DNA of 10,400 bases from the NCBI GenBank assembly GCA_002390745.1, contig DGQK01000001.1:119299-129698 (forward strand), given 5' to 3'. The notes below the pieces were generated by a model. The model was not told the DNA's origin and made no database searches. It worked only from the letters and a program-made list of their open reading frames with translations. Both the position numbers and the translations under genes were made by a program. The stretch comes from Bacteroidetes bacterium UBA4416. Lineage in GTDB: Bacteria; Bacteroidota; Bacteroidia; B-17B0; Aurantibacillaceae. Below, one piece after another: positions 1-6,154 of this stretch; within the stretch, counting starts at the first letter, position 1, and every line of letters begins with the position of its first letter.

Positions 1-462
1 ACGGAGCAGAAAAAACCCAGGATCTTCCCGGAGTATAACGAGCTGCTCGATGAGATCATCCGCTCCAAGGATGGTGTGATCCGTGGCGTAGACCTCAACA
101 GCAAGGCTATTGTGATTACCAAAACGGAAACCAGTCAGCCCTCCGATGTGGATCAGGACTACCTGTACTTTGAATATAAGATCGACAGTGTTACCAATTA
201 CTCCGTTACCTATAACCTTGAAAAGGACAGCCTGGATGAAGTAGCGGTACAAATCAATTGCAGCGACCTTGACCTGAGCAATAAGCTTTTTACGGACCTG
301 AAGACCTATTACGAAAAGAAAATGCCGAATCCAACCGAGGACAAGGGCTACGTGGTATACAACTGCTTTGAAGGGCAACGCAAGCCTTTTGTGGTTTCGC
401 TGACTGACAACAGCACGCCAAACATGGGCATCATCAACCTGGTGATTTATAAGGATAAGTAG
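1..462 (+). CDS. Hypothetical protein, 5' end outside window
   Basis: The reading frame is open from base 1 to the TAG at 460-462, giving 153 visible residues. It clearly continues to the left, so the GTG at 76 is only an internal codon and not the start. The visible part begins TEQKKPRIFPEYNELLDEII and ends NLVIYKDK. It is a mixed alpha/beta, fairly acidic, soluble-looking sequence with no membrane segment. I do not recognise the family and see no catalytic motif. It lies upstream of gmk on the same strand with a 115-base gap that holds a short tandem repeat and a possible gmk promoter, so cotranscription with gmk is uncertain. Its reality is supported by the long open frame without any overlapping competitor and by ordinary codon use; its function is unknown. 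Confidence 0.8.
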   Translation, partial: TEQKKPRIFPEYNELLDEIIRSKDGVIRGVDLNSKAIVITKTETSQPSDVDQDYLYFEYKIDSVTNYSVTYNLEKDSLDEVAVQINCSDLDLSNKLFTDLKTYYEKKMPNPTEDKGYVVYNCFEGQRKPFVVSLTDNSTPNMGIINLVIYKDK

Positions 463-468
463 GAGATA

Positions 469-496
469 GATTTGAGTAGTGAGATTTGAGTAGTGA
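469..496. repeat. 14-bp tandem direct repeat, two exact copies
   Basis: The unit GATTTGAGTAGTGA occurs at 469-482 and again, identically and directly adjoining, at 483-496. It begins 6 bases after the stop codon of the first gene. Short GA/TGAG-rich tandem repeats are common between genes in Bacteroidota. No function is evident. Confidence 0.85.
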
Positions 497-566
497 AAAA
501 AGGGAATAAATGAAAGCCTCTGATCCGACTTCTTAATTTATATTTTCTCATTTAGCCGACATTGTT

Positions 567-574
567 TATTTTTG
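567..574 (+). promoter_or_regulatory. Possible -7 box of gmk promoter (TATTTTTG)
   Basis: TATTTTTG matches the Bacteroidota -7 consensus TAnnTTTG exactly and ends 3 bases before the ATG at 578. If used, transcription would begin at or very near the start codon, giving a leaderless message. No convincing -33 TTG element lies about 19-20 bases upstream, where the sequence is a T-rich stretch near 541-546, so this is a motif match only. Confidence 0.35.
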
Positions 575-577
575 CCC

Positions 578-1150
578 ATGTCACAAGGTAAATTAATCAT
601 CTTTTCAGCGCCTTCGGGGTCCGGAAAAACCACCATCGTCAGGCATTTACTGAAAACCTTTCCGGATAAACTCGAATTTTCTATTTCTGCCACCAGCCGC
701 CCGCAGCGTGGAGTAGAAGAGAATGGAAAAGATTATCACTACCTCAGCGTGGAGGAATTCAAGCAAAAGATCGACAACAACGAGTTCCTGGAATGGGAAG
801 AGGTATATGCCGGCGTGCATTACGGTACCCTGAAAAGTGAAGTAGACCGGATCTGGGCCAAAGGCAAGCACGTGATCTTCGACATTGATGTGGAAGGCGG
901 GCTCAACCTTAAAAACCAGTTCAAGGAAAAAGCCCTCGCTATTTTTGTGATGCCGCCCAGCATTAAGATCCTGGAGGAGCGCCTCAACAGCAGAAGCACA
1001 GACAGCATGGAAAGTATTGCCAGGCGCGTGGAAAAGGCCGAAAAAGAATTGCGTACCGCCGATCTGTTCGACACCTCTATCCTGAATGAAGTCCTCGAGG
1101 AAGCCCTTGCCAAAGCGGAAAAGGTGGTGACGGAATTTCTGGCGAAATAA
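578..1150 (+). CDS. gmk: Guanylate kinase
   Basis: Catalyses ATP + GMP to ADP + GDP in the cytoplasm, an essential step of purine nucleotide synthesis. With the ATG at 578 the protein is 190 residues, normal for the family. The P-loop APSGSGKTT is at residues 11-19 with Lys17 as the phosphate-binding lysine. The GMP-binding region follows as SATSRPQR (37-44, with Arg41 and Arg44) and DYHY (52-55), then YGT at 82-84. The DIDVEGG strand is at 102-108, and the lid segment SRSTDS (138-143) is followed by the Arg pair 149-150. An in-frame TTG at 572 would add only two residues; I prefer the ATG because MSQGKLIIFSAPSGSGK matches the usual N-terminus and the TTG lies inside a -7-like box. The gene converges on the minus-strand block to its right. 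Identity is very secure. Confidence 0.97.
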   Translation: MSQGKLIIFSAPSGSGKTTIVRHLLKTFPDKLEFSISATSRPQRGVEENGKDYHYLSVEEFKQKIDNNEFLEWEEVYAGVHYGTLKSEVDRIWAKGKHVIFDIDVEGGLNLKNQFKEKALAIFVMPPSIKILEERLNSRSTDSMESIARRVEKAEKELRTADLFDTSILNEVLEEALAKAEKVVTEFLAK

Positions 1151-1152
1151 TG

Positions 1153-1180
1153 TCGCTAGCTTCGGCTACGCTCAGCCAGC
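1153..1180. repeat. REP-like short inverted repeat after gmk
   Basis: The segment between the convergent gmk and B2 genes contains CTTCGGCTACGCTCAGCC. GGCT (1164-1167) can pair with AGCC (1174-1177) around a 6-base loop. GCTAGC (1155-1160) and GCCAGC (1175-1180) are also near-complementary as an alternative stem. The sequence resembles dispersed CTTCGACT-CGCTCAGCC-type elements that I recall between genes in Bacteroidota genomes. No run of T follows, so it is not a classical terminator. Only one copy lies in this window. Confidence 0.45.
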
Positions 1181-1230
1181 AATAGGATCCAATTGCGTAT
1201 TATCCGGCCGGGTGTCTGTAAATTCCAGCT

Positions 1231-2559
1231 TCATGACCATGTATTGCCTTGATCGAATTTTACAATTTCCTTTAACTCATTTAAAACCGTTTCCCTGTCG
1301 GCAAAGATCAAATGCCGGTAATTCGGAATCAACAAACAGGCTGCGATTTCGGAACTGTATTCTTTTTCCACTTTTTTTCCTGCTTCGTTCAGGGTGATAG
1401 CCCAACCGCCAACGCTGTGCTTTTCGCCGTTATGCCAGGAGTTAACGTCCAGTAGTTCCGGATTGGCTGCGACTTTTTGGGCGATTTCCCGGATTAATTT
1501 CTGTTCATCTACCTGGGAACGATCGAATTTAATGCGTTTACTTAAAGTCTTCACTACCGACGGTATGGCTGATGCGACCACCAGGTCTTCCAATTCGTAC
1601 AAGGTCAGTCTGGCTGTTTGTACAAGCCGTTCGGCTGCCTCGTCTTTCAGATCGGTGTATTCGATGATATCCCACAGATTTCCTGCTGTCGGGTTGAACT
1701 TCAGGCATAAGGCTGCCGCTTCATTCTTGTAGTTCGACCCCTGGCGAAGGAGTCTCCAGATGATGTATTCCAGATCTTCTTCCTTCAACTTCTTTTTTTC
1801 AAGCTTCGCCCATGCTTCCTCAGTCTGTAAATCGTTTTGAATGAGGTCGGTCAATTCGCTTACTTTTGGCCTCTGGCTCAGGATATATTTGGCTGCTTCG
1901 TTTCGTTTTCTGCCGGTTTCTGCAAAATCGTGGACAAATTCATTCAGCTCATCCTTCTTTGGCTGCCGGGCCAATAAATACTCCCAGGCCATATCCTGCA
2001 AATCTGTATAATGAACAATATTGATAATCTCTTCATTATTTGGATTTTGCTGAATGAATCGTTGCCAGGCTTCTTCCTTAAAACCGGAGTACTCTATAAT
2101 CTTTCTCAACTCATCCAGGTTTGGGGAACGTTTCAATAATTCAGCTGCCGCCCGGTCTTTGAGATCCGAATATTTCATAATCGCTATCAGCTGCTGATTG
2201 TCCGGACTTTGATGGAATAGCAATTCCGCTGCGCGATTACTTTTATTAGCTTCAACGATGTCTTGCAAGGATTTATTATCCAATGAAAAGCGATCCAGTA
2301 AGATTTCCTCCGCCTCGCGTGTTATGTTATCTTCATCAACATTGTTAACAATATGAAGAAAATCATCCATAGCAGCGTTTTTCTTTTTGAGCAATTCCCA
2401 TGCTTCGTACTTAAACGAGGTAGACAGGATGACCTCATTCAAATCAGCGCAATCCAGATCCAGTGTTTTAAAATGCTCCCAGGCGCTCGCCTCATTTTCA
2501 CGGATGATGATCTCCAGCAAAAAAGCTTTCAGGCGCTTGTGTAATTTATTCTCTGACAT
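1231..2559 (-). CDS. Helical-repeat protein B2, with Cys-to-Ser change in C-terminal motif
   Basis: A 442-residue protein, paralogous to B1 along its whole length. The N-terminal helix (about 1-25) is followed by about eleven alpha-helical repeats of mostly 27 residues, up to about residue 335. Typical units start EAW or EAA, have an NP or SP near position 10-11 and end with a phrase like YTDLKD. They should form a solenoid suited to protein binding. The C-terminal block reads NSWHNGEKHSVGGWAITL from residue 373, then a segment ending FADRETVLNELKEI. The matching position in B1 is Cys382; here codon 382 (bases 1414-1416) is AGC, serine. A further 10-residue tail follows what is the end of B1. 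There is no signal peptide or membrane segment, so it is probably cytoplasmic. The start is 8 bases after the A3 stop, suggesting cotranscription and paired function with A3. I know no named family; function unknown. Confidence 0.9.
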   Translation of the reverse strand: MSENKLHKRLKAFLLEIIIRENEASAWEHFKTLDLDCADLNEVILSTSFKYEAWELLKKKNAAMDDFLHIVNNVDEDNITREAEEILLDRFSLDNKSLQDIVEANKSNRAAELLFHQSPDNQQLIAIMKYSDLKDRAAAELLKRSPNLDELRKIIEYSGFKEEAWQRFIQQNPNNEEIINIVHYTDLQDMAWEYLLARQPKKDELNEFVHDFAETGRKRNEAAKYILSQRPKVSELTDLIQNDLQTEEAWAKLEKKKLKEEDLEYIIWRLLRQGSNYKNEAAALCLKFNPTAGNLWDIIEYTDLKDEAAERLVQTARLTLYELEDLVVASAIPSVVKTLSKRIKFDRSQVDEQKLIREIAQKVAANPELLDVNSWHNGEKHSVGGWAITLNEAGKKVEKEYSSEIAACLLIPNYRHLIFADRETVLNELKEIVKFDQGNTWS

Positions 2560-2567
2560 ATTCCGTA

Positions 2568-3062
2568 CTATTGATTGAAACGTTCTTTCTCAAAATCACT
2601 CATCTCGTCCCATGTCCTGATGCGCATCCAAAACGGGGTATGTGGCCGGTAAGGCTCCAGAAATTGCTCAATGCATTCATCAGTTTCGTTTTCGAGATGA
2701 ATATGATTTGTGTATGTCGCTCCTCCCACCTCCAGCATGGTTTTGATCATGGCATGATAAAAATACTTGTTGGATTTTCGGCCCCCATATTCCAGGTAAA
2801 ATGCTTTATCACCCGGATGCATGTACTTTCCCAGGTAAACATGATTAAAGTTTAAACATGAAAAATAAGGCGCATGAATTACGTTTCCTCTGCTTTCCCT
2901 GATGTGGTATAAAAGATCCTTCTCATCCGTCATTAATTCATTTATGTGAACAATTGAATAGAACTGCACGTCCAATCCGGTGATATGGTGAAAGGCCTTT
3001 TTAATATCAGCCACCTTCGGAAGTCCTTGCTTAAAATAAAATTGGTGTGCGAAAATTCCCAT
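2568..3062 (-). CDS. Small paralogous protein A3, partner of B2
   Basis: A 164-residue protein of unknown function, one of three paralogs here. Shared features are the start MGI followed by FYF, a PKVADI..AFHHITGL segment (about 15-30), NELMTD (41-46), the helix YFYHAMIKTMLEVGG (100-114), and the strongly conserved C-terminal stretch from FLEPYRPHTPFW (134-145) to DEMSDFEKERF. No signal peptide, membrane helix or known catalytic motif is visible; it is probably cytoplasmic. It is closer to A2 than to A1, especially in the last 30 residues. It has its own likely promoter (TATATTTG at 3087-3094) and is followed after 8 bases by B2. Pairing of an A gene with a B gene is repeated in the locus, which suggests the two products act together, but that is inference. 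Confidence 0.88.
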   Translation of the reverse strand: MGIFAHQFYFKQGLPKVADIKKAFHHITGLDVQFYSIVHINELMTDEKDLLYHIRESRGNVIHAPYFSCLNFNHVYLGKYMHPGDKAFYLEYGGRKSNKYFYHAMIKTMLEVGGATYTNHIHLENETDECIEQFLEPYRPHTPFWMRIRTWDEMSDFEKERFNQ

Positions 3063-3086
3063 AGCGATTCATTTTCCGGCTTTTCT

Positions 3087-3094
3087 CAAATATA
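3087..3094 (-). promoter_or_regulatory. -7 box upstream of A3 (TATATTTG)
   Basis: On the minus strand TATATTTG matches the Bacteroidota -7 consensus TAnnTTTG and lies 24 bases before the A3 ATG at 3062. A TTG (3118-3120) lies 23 bases further upstream, longer than the usual spacing of about 19-20, so the -33 element is uncertain. The surrounding bases, roughly 3077-3109, closely resemble those upstream of A1 (5554-5584), which strengthens the call as a duplicated promoter. Confidence 0.55.
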
Positions 3095-3120
3095 CATAAT
3101 TAATACACTGTGGCCCTCAA

Positions 3121-3168
3121 CGGCTTTTAGTAAGGCTTTCAGCATTTGTTTAATTGATTCCCCGGCAT
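3121..3168 (-). pseudogene. Remnant of the start of a third B gene
   Basis: On the minus strand an ATG at 3168-3166 lies 8 bases after the TAG of A2, exactly as the B2 ATG lies 8 bases after the TAG of A3. The two 8-base spacers are TTAGGAAT and TACGGAAT. From the ATG the DNA aligns with the start of B2. The decoded stub is MPGNQLNK, then a one-base deletion (TG at 3144-3143 in place of a codon), then LKALLKAVE; B2 begins MSENKLHKRLKAFLLE. By hand count about 29 of the first 42 aligned bases match. As it stands the frame ends at a TGA after nine codons. Homology fades near 3120 and the A3 promoter segment follows, so the rest of the gene has been deleted. This is a decayed B copy. Confidence 0.75.
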
Positions 3169-3176
3169 ATTCCTAA

Positions 3177-3683
3177 CTATGGATTGAAAAGGAACCGCTC
3201 CTTCTCAAAATCACTCATCTCATCCCATTTCCTGATGCGCATCCAAAACGGGGTATGTGGTTGGTAAGGTTCCAGGAACTGTTCGATAGAATCATCGGTG
3301 ATTTCTTCAAATGGCGGGTGCCTGTAAGAAACTCCTCCGACTTCCTGCATCGTTTTCATCATGGCATCATAAAAATACGTATTGGATTTTCCGGCCCCGT
3401 ATTTCAAATCAAGTGTTTTATTAGCCGGATTCAGATAGTCAAGATAGACATCATTAAATCCAGAACAAGCAAAATAAGTTTCGTTAAGGGAATCCCAACG
3501 CTTGTCTTCGCTCTTTTCCAGCAAGTGATACATAAGGTCCCTGCCATTCGTCATTAATTCATCCATATACACGTTTGAATACAATTTCACTTTCAAACCT
3601 GTGATGCGATGAAAGGTTTTCTGAATATCTGCCACTTTCGGAAATCCCTGTCTAAAATAAAACTGGCACATAAAAATTCCCAT
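3177..3683 (-). CDS. Small paralogous protein A2, now without an intact B partner
   Basis: A 168-residue paralog of A1 and A3, function unknown. It keeps the family pattern: MGI start with FYF, PKVADI..TFHRITGL (15-30), DELMTN (41-46), the helix YFYDAMMKTMQEVGG (103-117) and FLEPYQPHTPFW (137-148) running into DEMSDFEKERF. It is most similar to A3; the two agree almost completely over the last 30 residues, while A1 differs there (HERQW in place of HTPFW). The start lies 33 bases after the B1 stop with no promoter-like box in between, so it is probably cotranscribed with A1 and B1. Downstream, the expected B gene survives only as a stub. The frame is intact, with no sign of decay in A2 itself. 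It appears soluble and cytoplasmic. Confidence 0.87.
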   Translation of the reverse strand: MGIFMCQFYFRQGFPKVADIQKTFHRITGLKVKLYSNVYMDELMTNGRDLMYHLLEKSEDKRWDSLNETYFACSGFNDVYLDYLNPANKTLDLKYGAGKSNTYFYDAMMKTMQEVGGVSYRHPPFEEITDDSIEQFLEPYQPHTPFWMRIRKWDEMSDFEKERFLFNP

Positions 3684-3716
3684 AACGTTGTGTTTGTTTG
3701 ATTAATTCCTGTTTTT

Positions 3717-5021
3717 TCATTCCATAATTTCCTTCAATTCCGACAAAACCGTTTCTCTATCTGCAAAAAACAAATGGGTATAATGAGGCAACAACAGACT
3801 CGCTGCGATTTCGGAACCAAATTGTTTTTCTGTTTCCTGAGCTTGTTCATGGAGCGTAATGGCCCAGCCGCCGAGGCAATGCGTGTCGCCGGCGTGCCAG
3901 TGATTTACATTCAGCAATTCCGGATGATTTAAAATTTTCTCCGCAATTTTTCGAATGAGTTCAGCCTCATTGACTTTACTCCGATCAAATTGTACCCTTT
4001 CACTTAACACATTCAGTACCGGCTCACTGCCTGACTTTAAAACAAGGTCAGCCAACTCATATAATTCCAACGGCATTTGAATAAGCTGTAAAGCGGCCTC
4101 GTCCTTTTTATCGCTGTATTCCAATATATTCCAAAGCGTTTTTTTATCGGGATTCAATTTCAAACACCATTCTGCTGCTTCGTCCGTTTTTACTGTCCGC
4201 CGCCAGATTAAGTAGAACAAATCGTCGCAGGCCGGGGACTTCTTCTTTAACCGCTCCCATGCTTCATCAGCAAATTGATCCTCCCGGATAAGGTTAACCA
4301 ATTCCTCCATACCAAGCTCTCTCTCCAACAGCAATTGGGCTGCTTCTTTCCTCTTCCTGCCTGTTTCCGAATAGTCATTTACAAAATCCATCAGCTCCTC
4401 ATTTGTTGGATGTTGTTGTAGAAAATAGTCCCACGCCAGATCCTCCAGATCGGTGAATTTAACAATCCTCTCCAGGTCTTCATTCGTCGGTCCTTGCTGC
4501 AACAAGCGTTCCCAGGCTTCCAGTTTAAGGCTGGAATTTTCTATTATTTCGTACAATTCATCATTGTCCGGCGATCGCTTTAATAATTCCTCAGCAGCTT
4601 CATCTTTCAGATTCGTATAGCGCATGATCGCTTCTAACTCTTCATTGGCCGGGTTTCGCCTGAGTAACTGCCAGGCAAGCTCATCATTTTCTGTGACTTT
4701 AATAACTTCTACCAGGTCTTCATTCTCTAATTCGAAATGCTCAAGCAGAAACGTTTCCGCTTCCCGACGTTTCGTTGAACACTTCACTATATCAATGACG
4801 TCTTGTTTTGTGGGATTCTTCGTTTTGAATAACTCCCAGCCTTCATCAACGTACGGAGTTTTAACAAACGGAATTTCATTAATAACTCTGCTTAAATCAT
4901 CACAATCCAGGTCCAGCATTTTCAAATGCGTCCAGGCCTCCGCCTGAATTTCTCCTTCTTCTTTTAGCAGGATTTCAAACAAAAAGTTCTTCAATCTGTC
5001 GGTAATATTATTTTTACTCAT
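3717..5021 (-). CDS. Helical-repeat protein B1 with WH...HC...GGW C-terminal motif
   Basis: A 434-residue protein and full-length paralog of B2. After an N-terminal helix, about eleven repeat units occupy roughly residues 27-333. Clean 27-residue units lie at 59-85, 86-112, 113-139, 140-166 and 167-193, with slightly longer ones at 194-224 and 252-279. The consensus is roughly xEAWELLLQxNPxNEELxxI then VxYTDLK. Two helices per unit are likely, giving an alpha solenoid. The C-terminal block (373-434) starts NHWHAGDTHCLGGWAITL, with Trp375, His376, His381, Cys382 and Trp386, and ends FADRETVLSELKEIME. The His/Cys arrangement could be a metal or catalytic site, but this is speculation. No signal peptide or membrane helix. 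Its ATG follows the A1 stop by only 3 bases (TAA GCA ATG), implying translational coupling with A1. I do not recognise a named family. Confidence 0.9.
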   Translation of the reverse strand: MSKNNITDRLKNFLFEILLKEEGEIQAEAWTHLKMLDLDCDDLSRVINEIPFVKTPYVDEGWELFKTKNPTKQDVIDIVKCSTKRREAETFLLEHFELENEDLVEVIKVTENDELAWQLLRRNPANEELEAIMRYTNLKDEAAEELLKRSPDNDELYEIIENSSLKLEAWERLLQQGPTNEDLERIVKFTDLEDLAWDYFLQQHPTNEELMDFVNDYSETGRKRKEAAQLLLERELGMEELVNLIREDQFADEAWERLKKKSPACDDLFYLIWRRTVKTDEAAEWCLKLNPDKKTLWNILEYSDKKDEAALQLIQMPLELYELADLVLKSGSEPVLNVLSERVQFDRSKVNEAELIRKIAEKILNHPELLNVNHWHAGDTHCLGGWAITLHEQAQETEKQFGSEIAASLLLPHYTHLFFADRETVLSELKEIME

Positions 5022-5024
5022 TGC

Positions 5025-5537
5025 TTAATTGTATGGATCTTTAAAACAGGCTTTCTCCACATCACACATCTCATCCCATTTTTTTATCCTTTTCCATTGC
5101 CTTTCATGTGGATTGTATGGTTCCAGGTAGTTATCAATATCGAGGTCTTCTTCATGAGGATAATAACTGTACCTGAATGTGTGGCCACCTATTTCCAACA
5201 TGGTTTTAATGAGCGCATCAAAGAAATACAGGCTTTCCATACCTATCCCGCATTTAAGATAAAATGATCTGGTCTCAGGCCGCATGTAGTCGTCCAGATA
5301 GACATCCTCAAAATCCCCGCAGGCAAAGTGTGGAGCATTTATGACAACATCACTCGTTTCTTCTCTTCTTTTATTCAAATGATATAAAATATCATCTGCA
5401 TCTGTCATTAATTCATCCACATGAGCCACTGAATAAAACCGTAATCTCAAGCCGGTAATCTCATGAAACTTTTTTTTGATTTCGTCCACTTTTGGTAATT
5501 CTTGTTTAAAGTAAAATCGATGTCCGCGAATGCCCAT
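5025..5537 (-). CDS. Small paralogous protein A1, partner of B1
   Basis: A 170-residue protein of unknown function and the most divergent of the three A paralogs. It shows MGI with FYF, PKVDEI..KFHEITGL (15-30), DELMTD (41-46), the helix YFFDALIKTMLEIGG (104-118) and the C-terminal YLEPYNPHERQW (137-148) followed by WDEMCDVEKACF. No signal peptide, membrane segment or known motif is seen; it is probably cytoplasmic. It is the first gene of the minus-strand cluster, has a likely -7 box 26 bases upstream of its ATG, and is coupled to B1 with a 3-base gap. The repetition of the A-then-B order suggests that A and B products interact. Confidence 0.88.
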   Translation of the reverse strand: MGIRGHRFYFKQELPKVDEIKKKFHEITGLRLRFYSVAHVDELMTDADDILYHLNKRREETSDVVINAPHFACGDFEDVYLDDYMRPETRSFYLKCGIGMESLYFFDALIKTMLEIGGHTFRYSYYPHEEDLDIDNYLEPYNPHERQWKRIKKWDEMCDVEKACFKDPYN

Positions 5538-5888
5538 ACCTGTTAATTAATGTTCGGTTTTTTCAAATATACGCAATTAGCACTTTCATGGAATGTACGC
5601 TTACCTTTTAAACAACTGATTATCAGAGCACATCAATTCCTTATACTGCCAAATTCCGATTTTAAAGCCACGATTCCTGTTGTGACCTTGCCTGCCCAAA
5701 AAAGGACAGAATTCTGGCTCATGCGGCAGGCAATCATTGATTTTCCGGATAGGTAACCACTAATTTATTTCACTGAAAATCAATTACTTAAAAATAATCT
5801 GGAAATTTTTTATTTTTTTCGGGTTACTTCTTTTCCGGTTTGGTATAAATGGTCAAATAACAAACTTAACCTCTAAAAAAATTAAACA
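5538..5888. other. 351-base divergent intergenic region
   Basis: This AT-rich region separates the minus-strand A/B cluster from the plus-strand lipoproteins and must hold promoters for both. The A1 side has the TATATTTG box at 5564-5571. The lipoprotein side is strongly AT-rich from 5757 to 5888. It contains T-runs near 5806-5820 and a weak box-like TATAAATG at 5844-5851, which differs from TAnnTTTG at two positions. It ends in an A-rich stretch just before the ATG at 5889, typical of an efficient Bacteroidota translation start. A 68-codon open frame at 5550-5756 overlaps the A1 promoter and does not look like a protein. I see no RNA gene. Confidence 0.6.
5564..5571 (-). promoter_or_regulatory. 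-7 box upstream of A1 (TATATTTG)
   Basis: Minus-strand TATATTTG matches TAnnTTTG and is the same octamer as upstream of A3. Flanking bases are also shared between the two sites (AGTG, then TAATT, then the box, then an A-run and CCG). No good -33 TTG is found at the usual distance; bases 5591-5593 read TTC. This is the probable start point for the A1-B1-A2 transcript. Confidence 0.55.
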
Positions 5889-6131
5889 ATGACAAAAGTA
5901 TTTTCAATTATCGCAGTAGCTGTTTTAGCTACATCTTTCGTAGCTTGTGGTCCTTCTGCTGAAGAAAAAGCTAAAATGGAAGAACAAGCAAAACGTACAG
6001 CTGACTCTATCTCTGCTGCTTTATCTGCTAGCTTAGAAGGTGCAATGAACGAAGCTACTGCTCCAGCTGCTGACTCTACTGCTGCTCCTGCTGCTACTGA
6101 ACCAGCTGCTACTGAAGCTCACACTCACTAA
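5889..6131 (+). CDS. Small Ala-rich lipoprotein, apparently highly expressed
   Basis: An 80-residue precursor. A signal peptide (Lys3, then a hydrophobic stretch about 4-17) ends in the lipobox SFVAC with Cys20 as the lipidated residue. The mature part has a charged helical segment AEEKAKMEEQAKRTADSI (24-41) and then an Ala/Pro/Thr-rich flexible tail ending HTH. It is expected to be a membrane-anchored periplasmic or surface lipoprotein; the exact role is unknown. Codon use is extreme: alanine is only GCT or GCA, glycine GGT, arginine CGT, and threonine and serine almost all ACT/ACA and TCT, as in very highly expressed genes. The A-rich leader CTCTAAAAAAATTAAACA before the ATG fits strong translation. 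A strong terminator follows. It is paralogous to the next gene, which lacks this codon bias. Confidence 0.88.
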   Translation: MTKVFSIIAVAVLATSFVACGPSAEEKAKMEEQAKRTADSISAALSASLEGAMNEATAPAADSTAAPAATEPAATEAHTH

Positions 6132-6154
6132 GAATTTGTGTTTAGTTAGTTAGG

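Noticed and set aside
76..78. GTG as the start of the first gene
   Set aside because: The frame is open to base 1 with plausible protein sequence upstream (FPEYNELLDEII), so the gene continues to the left of the window.
572..574. TTG as the start of gmk
   Set aside because: The ATG six bases later gives the usual N-terminus, and the TTG falls inside a -7-like box.
820..1113. 97-codon minus-strand open frame inside gmk
   Set aside because: Shadow of a secure guanylate kinase gene.
1204..1211. CCGGCCGG palindrome downstream of B2
   Set aside because: Only 8 bases, no T-run and no second copy; likely chance.
1231..5537. CRISPR or transposon explanation for the repeated structure
   Set aside because: The repetition is of whole coding genes and in-frame protein repeats; there are no short spacer-separated repeats, no transposase and no terminal inverted repeats.
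5550..5756. 68-codon plus-strand open frame in the gap between A1 and the first lipoprotein
   Set aside because: It covers the A1 promoter segment, has no clear start signal and no recognisable protein pattern; it is most likely chance.
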